64,000 nucleotides of DNA from HXMU1420-2 sp034670145 (GCA_034670145.1 JAXMOA010000006.1:124001-188000), one strand, 5' to 3'. Counted from the first letter of the stretch, positions 24,367 through 35,397 are shown. A program made the numbers and translations. Notes: generated by a model not told the origin, from the letters alone.

Positions 24367-24389
24367 GCTTTGATGTGTGAATAGGTAGA

Positions 24390-26717
24390 TCAGTCTGCGG
24401 TGAGCAGGGGCGGCTTGTCGCCGCTGATCCGGGCGTTTGCCGGACCTTCGACGCGCAGGTCCAGTTTGCCATCCTTGACGCCGACCTTGACCAGACCACC
24501 CTTGGCGAGTTTGCCGAACAGCAATTCCTCGGCCAGTGGCTTTTTGATGCTTTCCTGGATGACACGGCCCAGCGGGCGCGCCCCCATTTTGTCATCATAG
24601 CCCTTTTCGGCCAGCCATTCTGCCGCTGGTTTGGTCAGTTCGATGGTCACGCCGCGATCCAGCAATTGTGCCTCAAGCTGCAGGACGAATTTCTCGACCA
24701 CTTGCAGGATGATGGACTTGCCCAATGGCGCGAACGAGATCACCGCGTCCAGACGGTTGCGGAACTCTGGCGTGAACAGCTGCTCGATCGCGGCTGTGTC
24801 TTCGCCTTCGCGACGGTCGCGGCCGAAACCAACAGCCTCTTTGGCCTGCTCGGATGCGCCGGCGTTGGAGGTCATGATCAGCACAACATTGCGGAAATTC
24901 ACGGTCCGCCCATTGTGGTCTGTCAGCTCGCCATGGTCCATCACCTGCAACAGGATGTTGTAGACATCCGGGTGTGCCTTTTCGATTTCGTCCAGCAGCA
25001 GCACACAATGCGGGTGCTGGTCGACCCCATCGGTCAGCAGGCCGCCCTGGTCAAAGCCGACATACCCCGGGGGCGCCCCGATCAGGCGGGAAACCGCATG
25101 TTTTTCCATGTATTCGGACATGTCAAACCGCAGCAATTCCACACCCAGACTATCGGCCAATTGCTTTGCGACCTCGGTTTTGCCGACGCCTGTTGGCCCC
25201 GCAAAGAGGTAGTTGCCGATTGGTTTTTCGGGTTCGCGCAGCCCGGCCCGTGCCAGTTTGATTGCGCTGGAGAGCGATTCGATGGCCTTGTCCTGGCCGA
25301 ACACCACGCGCTTGAGTGTTTTTTCCAGATCCCGGAGCAATTCGGCGTCGTCTTTGGAGACCGATTTGGGCGGGATGCGCGCGATCTTGGCGACCACGGC
25401 CTCGACCTCTTTGACGCCGATGGTCTTGCGCCGCTTTGATTCGGACAGCAGGTGCTGCGCCGCGCCGGCCTCGTCGATGACGTCGATGGCTTTGTCGGGC
25501 AGTTTGCGGTCATTGATGTAGCGCGCGGCCAGTTCCACGGCGGTCTTGATCGCGTCCGCTGTGTATTTCACGCTGTGATGTTCTTCGAAATAGGGTTTGA
25601 GGCCCTTGAGGATCTTGACTGAATCCTCGACCGAAGGTTCGTTCACATCAATTTTCTGGAACCGGCGGCTGAGCGCGCGGTCCTTTTCGAAATGCTGGCG
25701 GAACTCTTTGTAAGTGGTGGAGCCCATTGTGCGCAGTTTGCCGCCCTGCAAGGCAGGTTTCAGCAGGTTGGAGGCATCCATTGCCCCACCGGAAGTGGCG
25801 CCGGCACCGATGACCGTGTGGATTTCATCAATGAAGAGAATCGCATCCGGGTGATCTTCGAGTTCGGTGACGACGGCCTTGAGGCGCTCTTCGAAGTCAC
25901 CGCGATAGCGGGTTCCGGCAAGCAGGGCGCCCATGTCCAGGGAATAGATGATGGTTTCCTTGAGCACTTCGGGGGTTTCGCCCGAGACGATCTTGCGCGC
26001 GAGCCCCTCGGCGATGGCGGTTTTGCCAACCCCGGGATCCCCGACGAGCAATGGGTTGTTCTTGCGCCGGCGGCACAGGACCTGAATGCAGCGCTCAACC
26101 TCTGAATCGCGGCCGATCAGCGGGTCAATATCGCCGCCGCGCGACTTTTCGTTGAGGTCGACGCAGTATTTGGCCAATGCGCTTTCTTTTTGCTCGCCCT
26201 CAGGTGCCATGGAGGGCTGCTCTTCCTCTTCGGACTCATTGGCGCCAGAGATCGGGCGGTTTTCGCCAAACGCAGGATCCTTGGCCACGCCATGGGCGAT
26301 AAAGTTTACAGCGTCGTAACGGGTCATGTCCTGTTCTTGCAGGAAGTAGGCGGCGTTTGATTCGCGTTCGGCAAAGATGGCGACCAGTACATTGGCGCCT
26401 GTAACCTCGGTTCGGCCCGAGGATTGCACGTGAATCGCCGCGCGCTGGATCACACGCTGGAATGCGGCCGTTGGCACGGCTTCGGAACCGTCCACATCTG
26501 TCACCAGATTGGAAAGATCTTCGTCAATGAATTCCAGCAGGGTGCTGCGGATTTCGTCCAGGTTTACACTGCAAGCCCGCATGACACGTATGGCATCGGG
26601 TTCTTCGAGTAGGGCAAGCAAAAGATGCTCTAGCGTAGCAAATTCATGCCTGCGCTCATTGGCCAAGGCCAAGGCTGAGTGAATTGCCTGCTCTAGGGTC
26701 GCTGAGAATGAAGGCAC
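24390..26717 (-). CDS. clpA: ClpA, ATPase and substrate-recognition subunit of ClpAP protease
   Basis: 775 residues. The N-terminal Clp repeat domain (SATLEQAIHSALALANERRHE) is followed by two AAA+ modules: Walker A1 GDPGVGKTA with Walker B ILFIDEIHTVIG, and Walker A2 GPTGVGKTEV with VLLLDEIEKAHPDVYN. The loop containing EAVGFGRD corresponds to the ClpP-docking (IGL/IGF) loop. Length and absence of a ClpB middle domain distinguish ClpA. It unfolds proteins for ClpP. The adaptor gene clpS, which often precedes clpA, is not here; gloB lies 161 bases upstream. Confidence 0.96.
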   Translation of the reverse strand: MPSFSATLEQAIHSALALANERRHEFATLEHLLLALLEEPDAIRVMRACSVNLDEIRSTLLEFIDEDLSNLVTDVDGSEAVPTAAFQRVIQRAAIHVQSSGRTEVTGANVLVAIFAERESNAAYFLQEQDMTRYDAVNFIAHGVAKDPAFGENRPISGANESEEEEQPSMAPEGEQKESALAKYCVDLNEKSRGGDIDPLIGRDSEVERCIQVLCRRRKNNPLLVGDPGVGKTAIAEGLARKIVSGETPEVLKETIIYSLDMGALLAGTRYRGDFEERLKAVVTELEDHPDAILFIDEIHTVIGAGATSGGAMDASNLLKPALQGGKLRTMGSTTYKEFRQHFEKDRALSRRFQKIDVNEPSVEDSVKILKGLKPYFEEHHSVKYTADAIKTAVELAARYINDRKLPDKAIDVIDEAGAAQHLLSESKRRKTIGVKEVEAVVAKIARIPPKSVSKDDAELLRDLEKTLKRVVFGQDKAIESLSSAIKLARAGLREPEKPIGNYLFAGPTGVGKTEVAKQLADSLGVELLRFDMSEYMEKHAVSRLIGAPPGYVGFDQGGLLTDGVDQHPHCVLLLDEIEKAHPDVYNILLQVMDHGELTDHNGRTVNFRNVVLIMTSNAGASEQAKEAVGFGRDRREGEDTAAIEQLFTPEFRNRLDAVISFAPLGKSIILQVVEKFVLQLEAQLLDRGVTIELTKPAAEWLAEKGYDDKMGARPLGRVIQESIKKPLAEELLFGKLAKGGLVKVGVKDGKLDLRVEGPANARISGDKPPLLTAD

Positions 26718-26878
26718 TAGGCTGTGCTCCTCTTATTTTGGGCCGGGCGGGTTTTCTGGTGGGCAGCTTCCCAACCAGCCATTTGCTTATACTTACAGAG
26801 TTTGGGCTATCGGTTACCGGCTTCAAGGTTTTTCTGATCAATTGCCCGTTTATTTGATCTATCCGGTGATTGTCGGGT

Positions 26879-27646
26879 TCAGAAGTTGTCTTTTCTTGTG
26901 CGCAGTTCGGCAAACACATCCACGTCACTGGCCTCCGCCATTCCGATGGCGGATTTCAGTTCAGGTGTGCCTGCGCGCAAGAACGGGTTGGTGGCCAATT
27001 CTTCGGCAAGGGTTGAGGGCACTGTTGCGCGTCCCTCGACCCGGGCTTTGGCGATTTCGTCTGCCCTGGATATAAGTGCGGGATTCTCTGGGTCAACGCT
27101 TAGCGCGAATTTGGCATTGGCGGCGGTGTATTCATGCCCCGAGCAGACAATGGTTTCGGGGGGCAATGCGGCCAGCTTTTGCAGGCTGTCCCACATCATG
27201 GGTTTGGTGCCTTCGAAGACGCGGCCACAGCCCAGGGCCATCAGGCTGTCGGCGGTGAATGCCAGGCCGGACTGGGGAAAGTGAAAGGCGATGTGGCCGA
27301 CCGTGTGCCCGCTGACGTCGATCACGGTTGCGGTTTCATTGCCGATTGTGAGCGTGTCGCCCTCGGACAGGGCGACGTCGAGCGGGGGCAGGCGGCCGGC
27401 GTCGGCGCTGGCCCCGAACACTTTGGCTTTGTGGCGTTCGAGGATGGTGTCGAGCCCGCCGATGTGGTCCCAGTGATGATGGGTGATCAGGATATGGCTG
27501 AGCGACCAGCCCCGCGCGTCGAGCTCTGCAAGGATGGGTTCCGCTTCGGGGATGTCAATCAGGGCGGTTTCGCCAGTTTCGGCGTCATGTACAAGAAAAG
27601 CGTAGTTATCGCTGAGGCACGGGATGGTCACGAGGTCGAGAGGCAT
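26879..27646 (-). CDS. gloB: Hydroxyacylglutathione hydrolase (glyoxalase II)
   Basis: 255 residues of the metallo-beta-lactamase fold. The dinuclear metal site is ITHHHWDHIGG, followed by SGHTVGHIAFHF, and CSGHEYTAANAKFAL is typical of GloB, with C-terminal glutathione-binding basic residues (RTRKDNF end). It cleaves S-lactoylglutathione to lactate and glutathione, completing methylglyoxal detoxification. It is divergent from the methyltransferase gene with a 61-bp shared promoter region, and is followed by clpA. Confidence 0.95.
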   Translation of the reverse strand: MPLDLVTIPCLSDNYAFLVHDAETGETALIDIPEAEPILAELDARGWSLSHILITHHHWDHIGGLDTILERHKAKVFGASADAGRLPPLDVALSEGDTLTIGNETATVIDVSGHTVGHIAFHFPQSGLAFTADSLMALGCGRVFEGTKPMMWDSLQKLAALPPETIVCSGHEYTAANAKFALSVDPENPALISRADEIAKARVEGRATVPSTLAEELATNPFLRAGTPELKSAIGMAEASDVDVFAELRTRKDNF

Positions 27647-27707
27647 GGCGTTTCAAGCTTTCGTTGCTACATTGCGCCGAGAGTGACCCAACATGCGATG
27701 AGCCGCA

Positions 27708-28514
27708 ATGCATCTTGATGTACAGGATCTGAGGAATTTTTATTATCGAAGCACGTTGGGGCGTGCGGCGCAGGGGGTGATCCGGTCGCAGGTTCTGGAG
27801 CTTTGGCCGGAAGCCAAGGGGCAGACGGTGGCCGGATTCGGTTTTGCCACGCCTTTGTTGCGCCCTTACATGAAAGAAGCGCGGCGGGTTGTGGCGCTGA
27901 TGCCGGGCCCGCAGGGGGTCATGCCATGGCCTGCGGGGCAGGCGAATGTCTCGGTTCTGACCGAAGAGACCCTGTGGCCGCTGGAAACCGGACATGTGGA
28001 TCGGCTGATCCTGCTGCATGGATTGGAAACCTCGGAGCGGGTGTCCGATCTGTTGGAGGAATGCTGGCGGGTGCTGGGGCCGGGCGGCAAGGCACTGTTT
28101 ATTGTGCCGAACCGGTCGGGGCTGTGGGCCCGGCGGGATCGCACCCCATTCGGGTTTGGCCGGCCCTATACCGCAAGCCAGCTGGAAACCCAGCTCAAGC
28201 GGCACAATTTTCTGCCCGAACGCCATGCTGCCGCGCTGTATCAGCCGCCGTCGGAGCGGCGGTTCTGGCGCAAGACGGGGCCGCTGTTTGAAAAGATGGG
28301 CCGCTCGGTCTTTATGTCGATTGCGGGCGGGGTGTTGTTTGTGGAGGCCAGCAAGCGGGTCTATCCACCGCGCGGCGCTGCGATCAAGGATGTGGTCGCA
28401 AGCCCGGTGAAGGTGCTGGAAGGGGCGGTCAAGGCCGCGCGCCCTTCGCCATTGCGCGAGCCGGTCCGAATGCAGGGCGCGAAAACCGGCGAAAAAGGAG
28501 GCGTTGAGGGCTGA
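27708..28514 (+). CDS. Class I SAM-dependent methyltransferase, unknown substrate
   Basis: 268 residues. There is a Rossmann-like core in which motif I is weak (VAGFGFATPLLRPYM instead of the usual G-x-G-x-G), post I is VALMPGPQG, and motif IV-VI is RLILLHGLETSERVSDLLEECWRVLGPGGKALFIV, which strongly resembles Methyltransf_11. The C-terminal 100 residues are basic. The gene is divergent from gloB. The pair gloB and methyltransferase is often seen together in Rhodobacterales, but no shared pathway is evident. Confidence 0.8.
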   Translation: MHLDVQDLRNFYYRSTLGRAAQGVIRSQVLELWPEAKGQTVAGFGFATPLLRPYMKEARRVVALMPGPQGVMPWPAGQANVSVLTEETLWPLETGHVDRLILLHGLETSERVSDLLEECWRVLGPGGKALFIVPNRSGLWARRDRTPFGFGRPYTASQLETQLKRHNFLPERHAAALYQPPSERRFWRKTGPLFEKMGRSVFMSIAGGVLFVEASKRVYPPRGAAIKDVVASPVKVLEGAVKAARPSPLREPVRMQGAKTGEKGGVEG

Positions 28515-28638
28515 CTCGGCGGTTTTGGGTGCACACAAACGTGATTTTCAGAGGCTCAAATTTGGTGCAAACGGTCGCACTTTTGCTAAAGATCTGAAAA
28601 CGCGCAATTTTATCGGATGTGCCGCCGGGTTAATAATG

Positions 28639-28667
28639 TTGCGACAACGGGGGGGCTCTGTTACATC
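28639..28667 (+). promoter_or_regulatory. Candidate promoter of the ATP synthase operon
   Basis: TTGCGA (28639-28644), 17 bases, TACATC (28662-28667). Spacing is ideal and the hexamers moderately close to the housekeeping consensus. Transcription would begin near 28674, just before the paired leader hairpins. A weak prediction. Confidence 0.35.
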
Positions 28668-28682
28668 CACGCTGATTTTGAT

Positions 28683-28716
28683 GCCCTGCGCTTTGCGGGG
28701 CGTCTCTCACGCCCCG
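28683..28716 (+). promoter_or_regulatory. Two mutually exclusive hairpins in the atp leader
   Basis: Hairpin A: GCCCTGC (28683-28689) pairs with GCGGGGC (28695-28701). Hairpin B: CGGGGCGT (28696-28703) pairs with ACGCCCCG (28709-28716). The middle arm is shared, so only one can form at a time. They lie about 60 bases before the atpH start codon, inside the expected 5' leader. Confidence 0.45.
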
Positions 28717-28777
28717 GTGGTTAAGTCAGTACGGACTGATGGACATCCGGTCGGGGCCTTGTATCGGAAGGGTGGAC

Positions 28778-29338
28778 GTGTCCGAATCTGCTTCGATTTC
28801 CGCACAGATCGCGGAACGCTATGCCACCGCGATCTTTGAGATCGCGAAGGAAAATGGCAATCTCGATGGGCTGGAAGCCGGGGTCAATGACCTGGCAACA
28901 GCGCTGGACGACAGCGACGATCTGGTCAATTTGATCCGGTCGCCATTGGTGTCGCGTAGCGAACAAGGCAACGCTATCTCAGCGATTGCCACGAAAATGC
29001 AACTGGCGCCTGTGTTGCGCAAGGGGCTGGCGCTGATGGCGGAAAATCGCCGTCTGTTCGCTTTGCCACAGCTGATCCGCGCCCTGCGCGAGGCGCTGGC
29101 CGACGAACGCGGTGAAGTGTCCGCCGACGTTGTAAGCGCCAAGGCCCTGACCAAGGGCCAAGTCGAAAAACTGACTGCCACGCTGAAAGACCGCGTTGGC
29201 AAAGACGTTACAATTCATGCGACCGTCGATAGCAGCCTCATCGGCGGTCTTGTTGTCAAAGTGGGCTCGAAGATGATCGATACCTCGATCCGCTCCAAGC
29301 TCGACTCCCTCCAGAATGCTATGAAAGAGGTCGGATAA
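28778..29338 (+). CDS. atpH: F1 ATP synthase delta subunit
   Basis: 186 residues if started at the GTG at 28778 (SESASISAQIAERYATAIFE), which has GGAAGGG upstream and gives the usual alphaproteobacterial length; an ATG at 28739 is in frame but would add 13 atypical residues. The delta subunit connects the F1 head to the peripheral stalk. First gene of atpHAGDC. The Fo genes are not in this window, as usual in Rhodobacteraceae, where they form a separate cluster. The stop is immediately followed by the atpA ATG. Confidence 0.94.
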   Translation: MSESASISAQIAERYATAIFEIAKENGNLDGLEAGVNDLATALDDSDDLVNLIRSPLVSRSEQGNAISAIATKMQLAPVLRKGLALMAENRRLFALPQLIRALREALADERGEVSADVVSAKALTKGQVEKLTATLKDRVGKDVTIHATVDSSLIGGLVVKVGSKMIDTSIRSKLDSLQNAMKEVG

Positions 29339-30877
<1,539 letters not shown>

Positions 30878-30892
30878 GGAGAGAGTTGGGAC

Positions 30893-31765
30893 ATGCCTTC
30901 TCTCAAGGACCTGAAAAACAGGATCGAGTCGGTCAAATCGACCCGCAAGATCACAAAGGCCATGCAGATGGTGGCCGCCGCAAAACTGCGGCGGGCGCAA
31001 GAGTCGGCCGAAGAAGCACGCCCCTACACAGAGCGGTTCAATGCCGTGATGGCGGGGTTGGCCTCTTCGATCGGTGGGAGCGATAGCGGACCCAAGCTAT
31101 TGACGGGAACAGGTGCCGATCAGGTGCATTTGCTGATCGTCATGACCGCTGAGCGGGGCTTGTGCGGTGGCTTCAACTCGAACATTGCAAAGCTGGCCCG
31201 TGTCAAAGCGGGCGAGTTGAAAGCAGCCGGGAAGACCGTCAAGATTCTGACCGTCGGCAAGAAGGGCCGTGATCAGTTGAAACGCGATCTGGGCGATGCT
31301 TTTGTTGGTCATGTCGACATGACCGAGGTCAAGCGCATGGGCTATGCCAATGCGCAGGACGTCGCGCGTGATGTTCTGAACCGTTTTGACGGTGGCGAAT
31401 TTGACGTGGCAACGCTGTTTTACGCAAAGTTCGTCAATGTGGTCAGTCAGACCCCGACGGCGCAGCAGATTATTCCTGCTGTGTTCGAAGCTCAGGACGG
31501 CGACGATGGCGCGTTCTATGAGTATGAACCGGGCGAAGAAGAGATCCTGGCTGATTTGTTGCCGCGCAGCATCGCGACGCAGATCTTTAGTGGATTGCTC
31601 GAAAATGCTGCTTCGGAGCAGGGGGCGCGGATGTCTGCAATGGACAACGCCACCCGCAACGCTGGCGACATGATCGATAAGCTGACGATTCAGTACAACC
31701 GCTCGCGTCAGGCTGTGATCACGAACGAGCTGATTGAAATTATTTCCGGCGCGGAAGCGCTGTAA
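30893..31765 (+). CDS. atpG: F1 ATP synthase gamma subunit
   Basis: 290 residues. The N-terminal helix MPSLKDLKNRIESVKSTRKI and C-terminal helix SRQAVITNELIEIISGAEAL form the coiled rotor shaft. It starts 15 bases after atpA with a GGAGAG ribosome site. It couples proton-driven rotation to catalysis. Confidence 0.98.
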   Translation: MPSLKDLKNRIESVKSTRKITKAMQMVAAAKLRRAQESAEEARPYTERFNAVMAGLASSIGGSDSGPKLLTGTGADQVHLLIVMTAERGLCGGFNSNIAKLARVKAGELKAAGKTVKILTVGKKGRDQLKRDLGDAFVGHVDMTEVKRMGYANAQDVARDVLNRFDGGEFDVATLFYAKFVNVVSQTPTAQQIIPAVFEAQDGDDGAFYEYEPGEEEILADLLPRSIATQIFSGLLENAASEQGARMSAMDNATRNAGDMIDKLTIQYNRSRQAVITNELIEIISGAEAL

Positions 31766-31783
31766 GAGAACCGGAGACCAAAC

Positions 31784-33208
31784 ATGGCTACTGCAAATGG
31801 CAAGGTCACGCAGATCATCGGCGCCGTCGTGGACGTGCAGTTCGACGGCGTGCTGCCTGAAATTCTGAACGCTCTGACCACCGACAACAACGGCAAGACA
31901 CTGGTTCTGGAGGTCGCGCAGCACCTGGGTGAAAACACCATCCGGGCCATCGCGATGGACGCGACCGAAGGTTTGATCCGCGGTCAGGCCGTGACCGACA
32001 CGGGCGACGCGATCAGCGTTCCGGTTGGGACGGCCACATTGGGTCGTATTCTGAACGTGACCGGCGAGCCGATCGACGAAAAGGGCCCTGTCGAAGCGAC
32101 AGAGCGCCGCTCGATCCACCAGCCTGCGCCCGACTTCGCCGATCAGGCGACCGAGGCCGAGGTTCTGGTGACCGGCATCAAGGTCATCGACCTGTTGGCG
32201 CCTTACTCCAAGGGTGGTAAAATTGGCCTCTTTGGGGGTGCGGGTGTTGGCAAGACGGTTCTTATTCAGGAACTGATCAACAACATCGCCAAAGTGCACT
32301 CGGGCCTGTCGGTTTTTGCCGGCGTGGGCGAGCGGACCCGTGAAGGGAACGACCTGTATCACGAGATGATCGAATCGGGCGTTCTGACACCTGACAACCT
32401 GCCTGATTCCAAAATCGCGCTGGTGTTCGGTCAGATGAACGAGCCTCCGGGTGCGCGTGCACGGATCGCTCTGACCGGCCTGACCCTGGCCGAGCAGTTC
32501 CGTGATGCGACCGGGACAGACGTTCTGTTCTTTGTCGACAACATCTTCCGGTTTACGCAAGCGGGTTCGGAAATGTCCGCTCTGCTGGGTCGTATTCCTT
32601 CGGCGGTTGGTTATCAGCCGACATTGGCCACCGACATGGGGGCGATGCAGGAACGGATTACATCGACCAAGAACGGTTCGATCACCTCGATCCAAGCGGT
32701 TTACGTGCCTGCGGATGACCTTACTGACCCGGCACCTGCGACCACCTTTGCGCACCTTGATGCGACAACCGTTTTGAACCGGGCGATTTCCGAGCTGGGG
32801 ATTTATCCTGCGGTTGACCCGCTGGATTCCACATCCCGTCTGATGGACCCTCAGGTCATCGGTGAAGAGCACTATCAGGTTGCCCGTGACGTTCAGGGGA
32901 TTTTGCAGCGGTACAAGTCGTTGCAGGACATCATCGCCATTCTGGGGATGGACGAACTGAGCGAAGAGGACAAGCTGACCGTGGCCCGCGCCCGGAAAAT
33001 CCAGCGCTTCCTGTCGCAGCCGTTTGACGTTGCGAAGGTCTTCACCGGTTCTGACGGTGTTCAGGTGCCTCTGGAAGATACGGTTTCGTCCTTCAAGGCG
33101 GTTGTTGCCGGCGAATACGATCACCTGCCAGAAGCGGCGTTCTATATGGTGGGCGGTATCGCTGACGTGATCGCAAAAGCCGAAAAGATGGCGGCAGAAG
33201 CTGCGTAA
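31784..33208 (+). CDS. atpD: F1 ATP synthase beta subunit (catalytic)
   Basis: 474 residues. The P-loop is GGAGVGKTVLIQ (about residue 150), the catalytic Glu is in GERTREGNDLY, ALTGLTLAEQFRD follows, and the DELSEED loop is present as MDELSEEDKL. It is the catalytic subunit of the F1 head. The full ordering H-A-G-D-C is intact. Confidence 0.99.
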   Translation: MATANGKVTQIIGAVVDVQFDGVLPEILNALTTDNNGKTLVLEVAQHLGENTIRAIAMDATEGLIRGQAVTDTGDAISVPVGTATLGRILNVTGEPIDEKGPVEATERRSIHQPAPDFADQATEAEVLVTGIKVIDLLAPYSKGGKIGLFGGAGVGKTVLIQELINNIAKVHSGLSVFAGVGERTREGNDLYHEMIESGVLTPDNLPDSKIALVFGQMNEPPGARARIALTGLTLAEQFRDATGTDVLFFVDNIFRFTQAGSEMSALLGRIPSAVGYQPTLATDMGAMQERITSTKNGSITSIQAVYVPADDLTDPAPATTFAHLDATTVLNRAISELGIYPAVDPLDSTSRLMDPQVIGEEHYQVARDVQGILQRYKSLQDIIAILGMDELSEEDKLTVARARKIQRFLSQPFDVAKVFTGSDGVQVPLEDTVSSFKAVVAGEYDHLPEAAFYMVGGIADVIAKAEKMAAEAA

Positions 33209-33217
33209 GGATCCGAT

Positions 33218-33613
33218 ATGGCTGACACGATGCAATTTGACCTGGTAAGCCCGGAGCGGCGGTTGGCTTCTATGGAAGTGACCTCTGTGTCCATTCCGGG
33301 TGCCGAGGGCGACATGACGGCTATGGCCAACCATATGCCGACAATCACGACGCTGCGCCCTGGTATCCTGCGGGTTGAGGGGCCGTCCGGCACGGATGAA
33401 TATATCGTGTCTGGCGGGTTCGCCGAGATCAACGCGGGCGGTACTTCGGTTTTGGCCGAAAAGGCCGTGGCGCGTGGTGACGCGACGCCCGAGTTCTTGG
33501 AAGGTCTGCGTCAGGATGCTGAGGCTGCGCATGAAGCGGCTGAGGATCACGTCAAGGATGCGACGGCCAAGAGCCTGGCAGATTTGGCGCAACTGGCGGA
33601 AAACATGGTCTGA
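33218..33613 (+). CDS. atpC: F1 ATP synthase epsilon subunit
   Basis: 131 residues. N-terminal ten-stranded barrel (MQFDLVSPERRL, SVSIPGAEGDMTAMANHMP) and a C-terminal helical part that is shorter and more acidic than in enterobacteria (QDAEAAHEAAEDHVKDATAK). It controls rotor-stator coupling and ATPase inhibition. Last gene of the operon, followed after 24 bases by a strong terminator. Confidence 0.96.
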   Translation: MADTMQFDLVSPERRLASMEVTSVSIPGAEGDMTAMANHMPTITTLRPGILRVEGPSGTDEYIVSGGFAEINAGGTSVLAEKAVARGDATPEFLEGLRQDAEAAHEAAEDHVKDATAKSLADLAQLAENMV

Positions 33614-33637
33614 AGTCAGACACTTTCAGACGGAAAG

Positions 33638-33662
33638 CCGGCCCCATTCGGGGCCGGTTTTT
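33638..33662 (+). terminator. Rho-independent terminator of the atp operon
   Basis: Stem CCGGCCCC / GGGGCCGG (8 bp, perfect), loop ATTC, then TTTTT. It ends the atpHAGDC transcript. Confidence 0.93.
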
Positions 33663-33825
33663 GTTTGTGAGCTGTTGTTTCTGCGAAGCATTCAACGAAA
33701 GGGGCTGCGATAGGTGGCCGATTCGTGTTATGCGGTCATCCGGCCTGTGGCGAAATGGCTTGCGACGGCGGCAAGATTTGCCAAGGTAACCGGGTTTGAA
33801 ATATTGGACGTGATCCGAAACGAAT

Positions 33826-34176
33826 ATGCAGAGAATACGCTCTAATCTGGTCGGAATTGACCGTGGCGATACTTCCATTTTCTCGGATTTTGAAAATGGT
33901 GGCGAAATGTGGACTGGCAAAGGTCCACGTGAGCGGCGGCGCGCGGTTCAGTTCAGCGAAAGTTTTGCCGTATCGCCGGTCGTTCAGGCATCTATTTCGT
34001 TATGGGATGCGGATACCTCGGCCGCTGTCAGGGCCGAGGTGTCGGTGGACAGTATCACGCCGCATGGCTGCGAATTGGTGTTTCGCACCTGGGGTGATTC
34101 CCGCTTTGCCCGTATGCGTATCAATTGGATGGCAATTGGCGAGCTTGCGGACCCGGACGCCTGGGATTTGTATTGA
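33826..34176 (+). CDS. H-type lectin domain protein
   Basis: 116 residues. From about residue 38 to the end it matches the H-type lectin fold: F-x-VSPVVQASISLWDAD, then VDSITPHGCELVF and FRTWGDSRFARMRINWMAIG, the last being the diagnostic block. No signal peptide is seen, so the protein is presumably cytosolic or exported by another route. I kept the ATG at 33826 because the first 30 residues (NLVGIDRGD-x-FSDFE) look like those of other Rhodobacteraceae members. The ribosome site is weak. It lies between atpC and the convergent prs gene; ligand and role are unknown. Confidence 0.75.
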   Translation: MQRIRSNLVGIDRGDTSIFSDFENGGEMWTGKGPRERRRAVQFSESFAVSPVVQASISLWDADTSAAVRAEVSVDSITPHGCELVFRTWGDSRFARMRINWMAIGELADPDAWDLY

Positions 34177-34205
34177 TCCCAAGGGCCGGCTGTAGGGCTC
34201 TGGAC

Positions 34206-35225
34206 CTAGTCCGATGTATAGAGGGGTTCGTAGATTGGTGACAAAGTGGTGTCATCAAACAGCGAAGAGACCGAAGTTCCGTTCCAGATATTCAGGATGG
34301 CCTGAGCAAAGATCGGTGCCATTGGCACGATGCGGATATTCGGCGCGGCCTTGACCGGTTCGGTTGGGGCGATTGTGTCGGTGATCACCAGGGATTTCAT
34401 GACCGAGTTGGTCACGCGCTCGACTGCTGGCCCGCTGAGGACACCGTGGCTGATATAGGCGTGCACCTCTTTGGCGCCGCTGGCGATGAGTTGCTCGGCC
34501 GCCTTGCATAGGGTGCCTGCGGTATCGCAGATGTCGTCGACAATCAGGCAGATCTTGCCCTCGACGTTGCCGATGATGGTCATTTCTGCCACTTCGCCGG
34601 CCTTTTCGCGCCGTTTGTCGACGATGGAGAGGGGGGCCTCGATCCGTTTTGCCAGTTCGCGTGCGCGGGCGACGCCGCCCACATCGGGCGAGACGACCAT
34701 GATGTCATCCATCTGCCCTTTGAATTGCGAGCGCACATCCAGCGCGAAGACCGGGCTGGCGTAGAGGTTGTCGACGGGAATATCAAAGAAGCCCTGGATC
34801 TGGGCGGCGTGCAGGTCCATTGTCAGCACCCGCTCGATCCCGGCGCCGACCAGCATGTTGGCGACCAGTTTGGCAGAGATCGGCGTGCGGGCCTTGGTGC
34901 GGCGATCCTGGCGGGCATAGCCGAAATAGGGCAGCACCGCAGTGATCCGGGCCGCGGAGGACCGGCGCAGGCCGTCGGCCATGATGAGCAGTTCCATCAG
35001 ATTGTCATTTGCGGGGTTCGATGTGGGCTGGATCAGGAACATATCCTCGCCCCGGACGTTTTCATAAACTTCGACAAAAATCTCGCCGTCGTTGAAACGC
35101 TCGACGCGGGCATCGACCAGCCCGATGTGCGTCCCGCGGTGCATTGTCATCCTGCGTGCAATAGCTTGCGCAAGCATAGGGTTTGCGTTCCCAGCGATCA
35201 GCTTGGGTTCGGTGAGTGTAGCCAT
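34206..35225 (-). CDS. prs: Ribose-phosphate pyrophosphokinase
   Basis: 339 residues from the ATG at 35225 (MATLTEPKLIAGNANP). The catalytic flexible loop is YFGYARQDRRTKARTPI, the PRPP-binding loop is LIVDDICDTAGT (about residue 235), and VVSPDVGGVARA is the family signature. It makes PRPP for nucleotides, histidine and tryptophan. The frame extends upstream to 35555, but that part overlaps the divergent hydrolase gene and has no homology. Confidence 0.97.
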   Translation of the reverse strand: MATLTEPKLIAGNANPMLAQAIARRMTMHRGTHIGLVDARVERFNDGEIFVEVYENVRGEDMFLIQPTSNPANDNLMELLIMADGLRRSSAARITAVLPYFGYARQDRRTKARTPISAKLVANMLVGAGIERVLTMDLHAAQIQGFFDIPVDNLYASPVFALDVRSQFKGQMDDIMVVSPDVGGVARARELAKRIEAPLSIVDKRREKAGEVAEMTIIGNVEGKICLIVDDICDTAGTLCKAAEQLIASGAKEVHAYISHGVLSGPAVERVTNSVMKSLVITDTIAPTEPVKAAPNIRIVPMAPIFAQAILNIWNGTSVSSLFDDTTLSPIYEPLYTSD

Positions 35226-35397
35226 GAGGATGTTCCGTGTGCAGCAGCAGGAATGTGACAGATTCGTGATGTTGACACCGCTTAGCATGGGCGTACCGTC
35301 TCGCAAAGCTTGCTGCTTGAGGAACTTGGGAAATGAATATGCATCCGCGCAAATATGAAACACTCTGTTGCTCTGTGTCGGGCCACGGTCACCGGGC

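Noticed and set aside
26799..26827. A heat-shock promoter for clpA (CTTGAA-N15-CCCAAA, minus strand)
   Set aside because: The -35 half is good but the -10 half does not fit CYTATNT, so the match is too weak to list.
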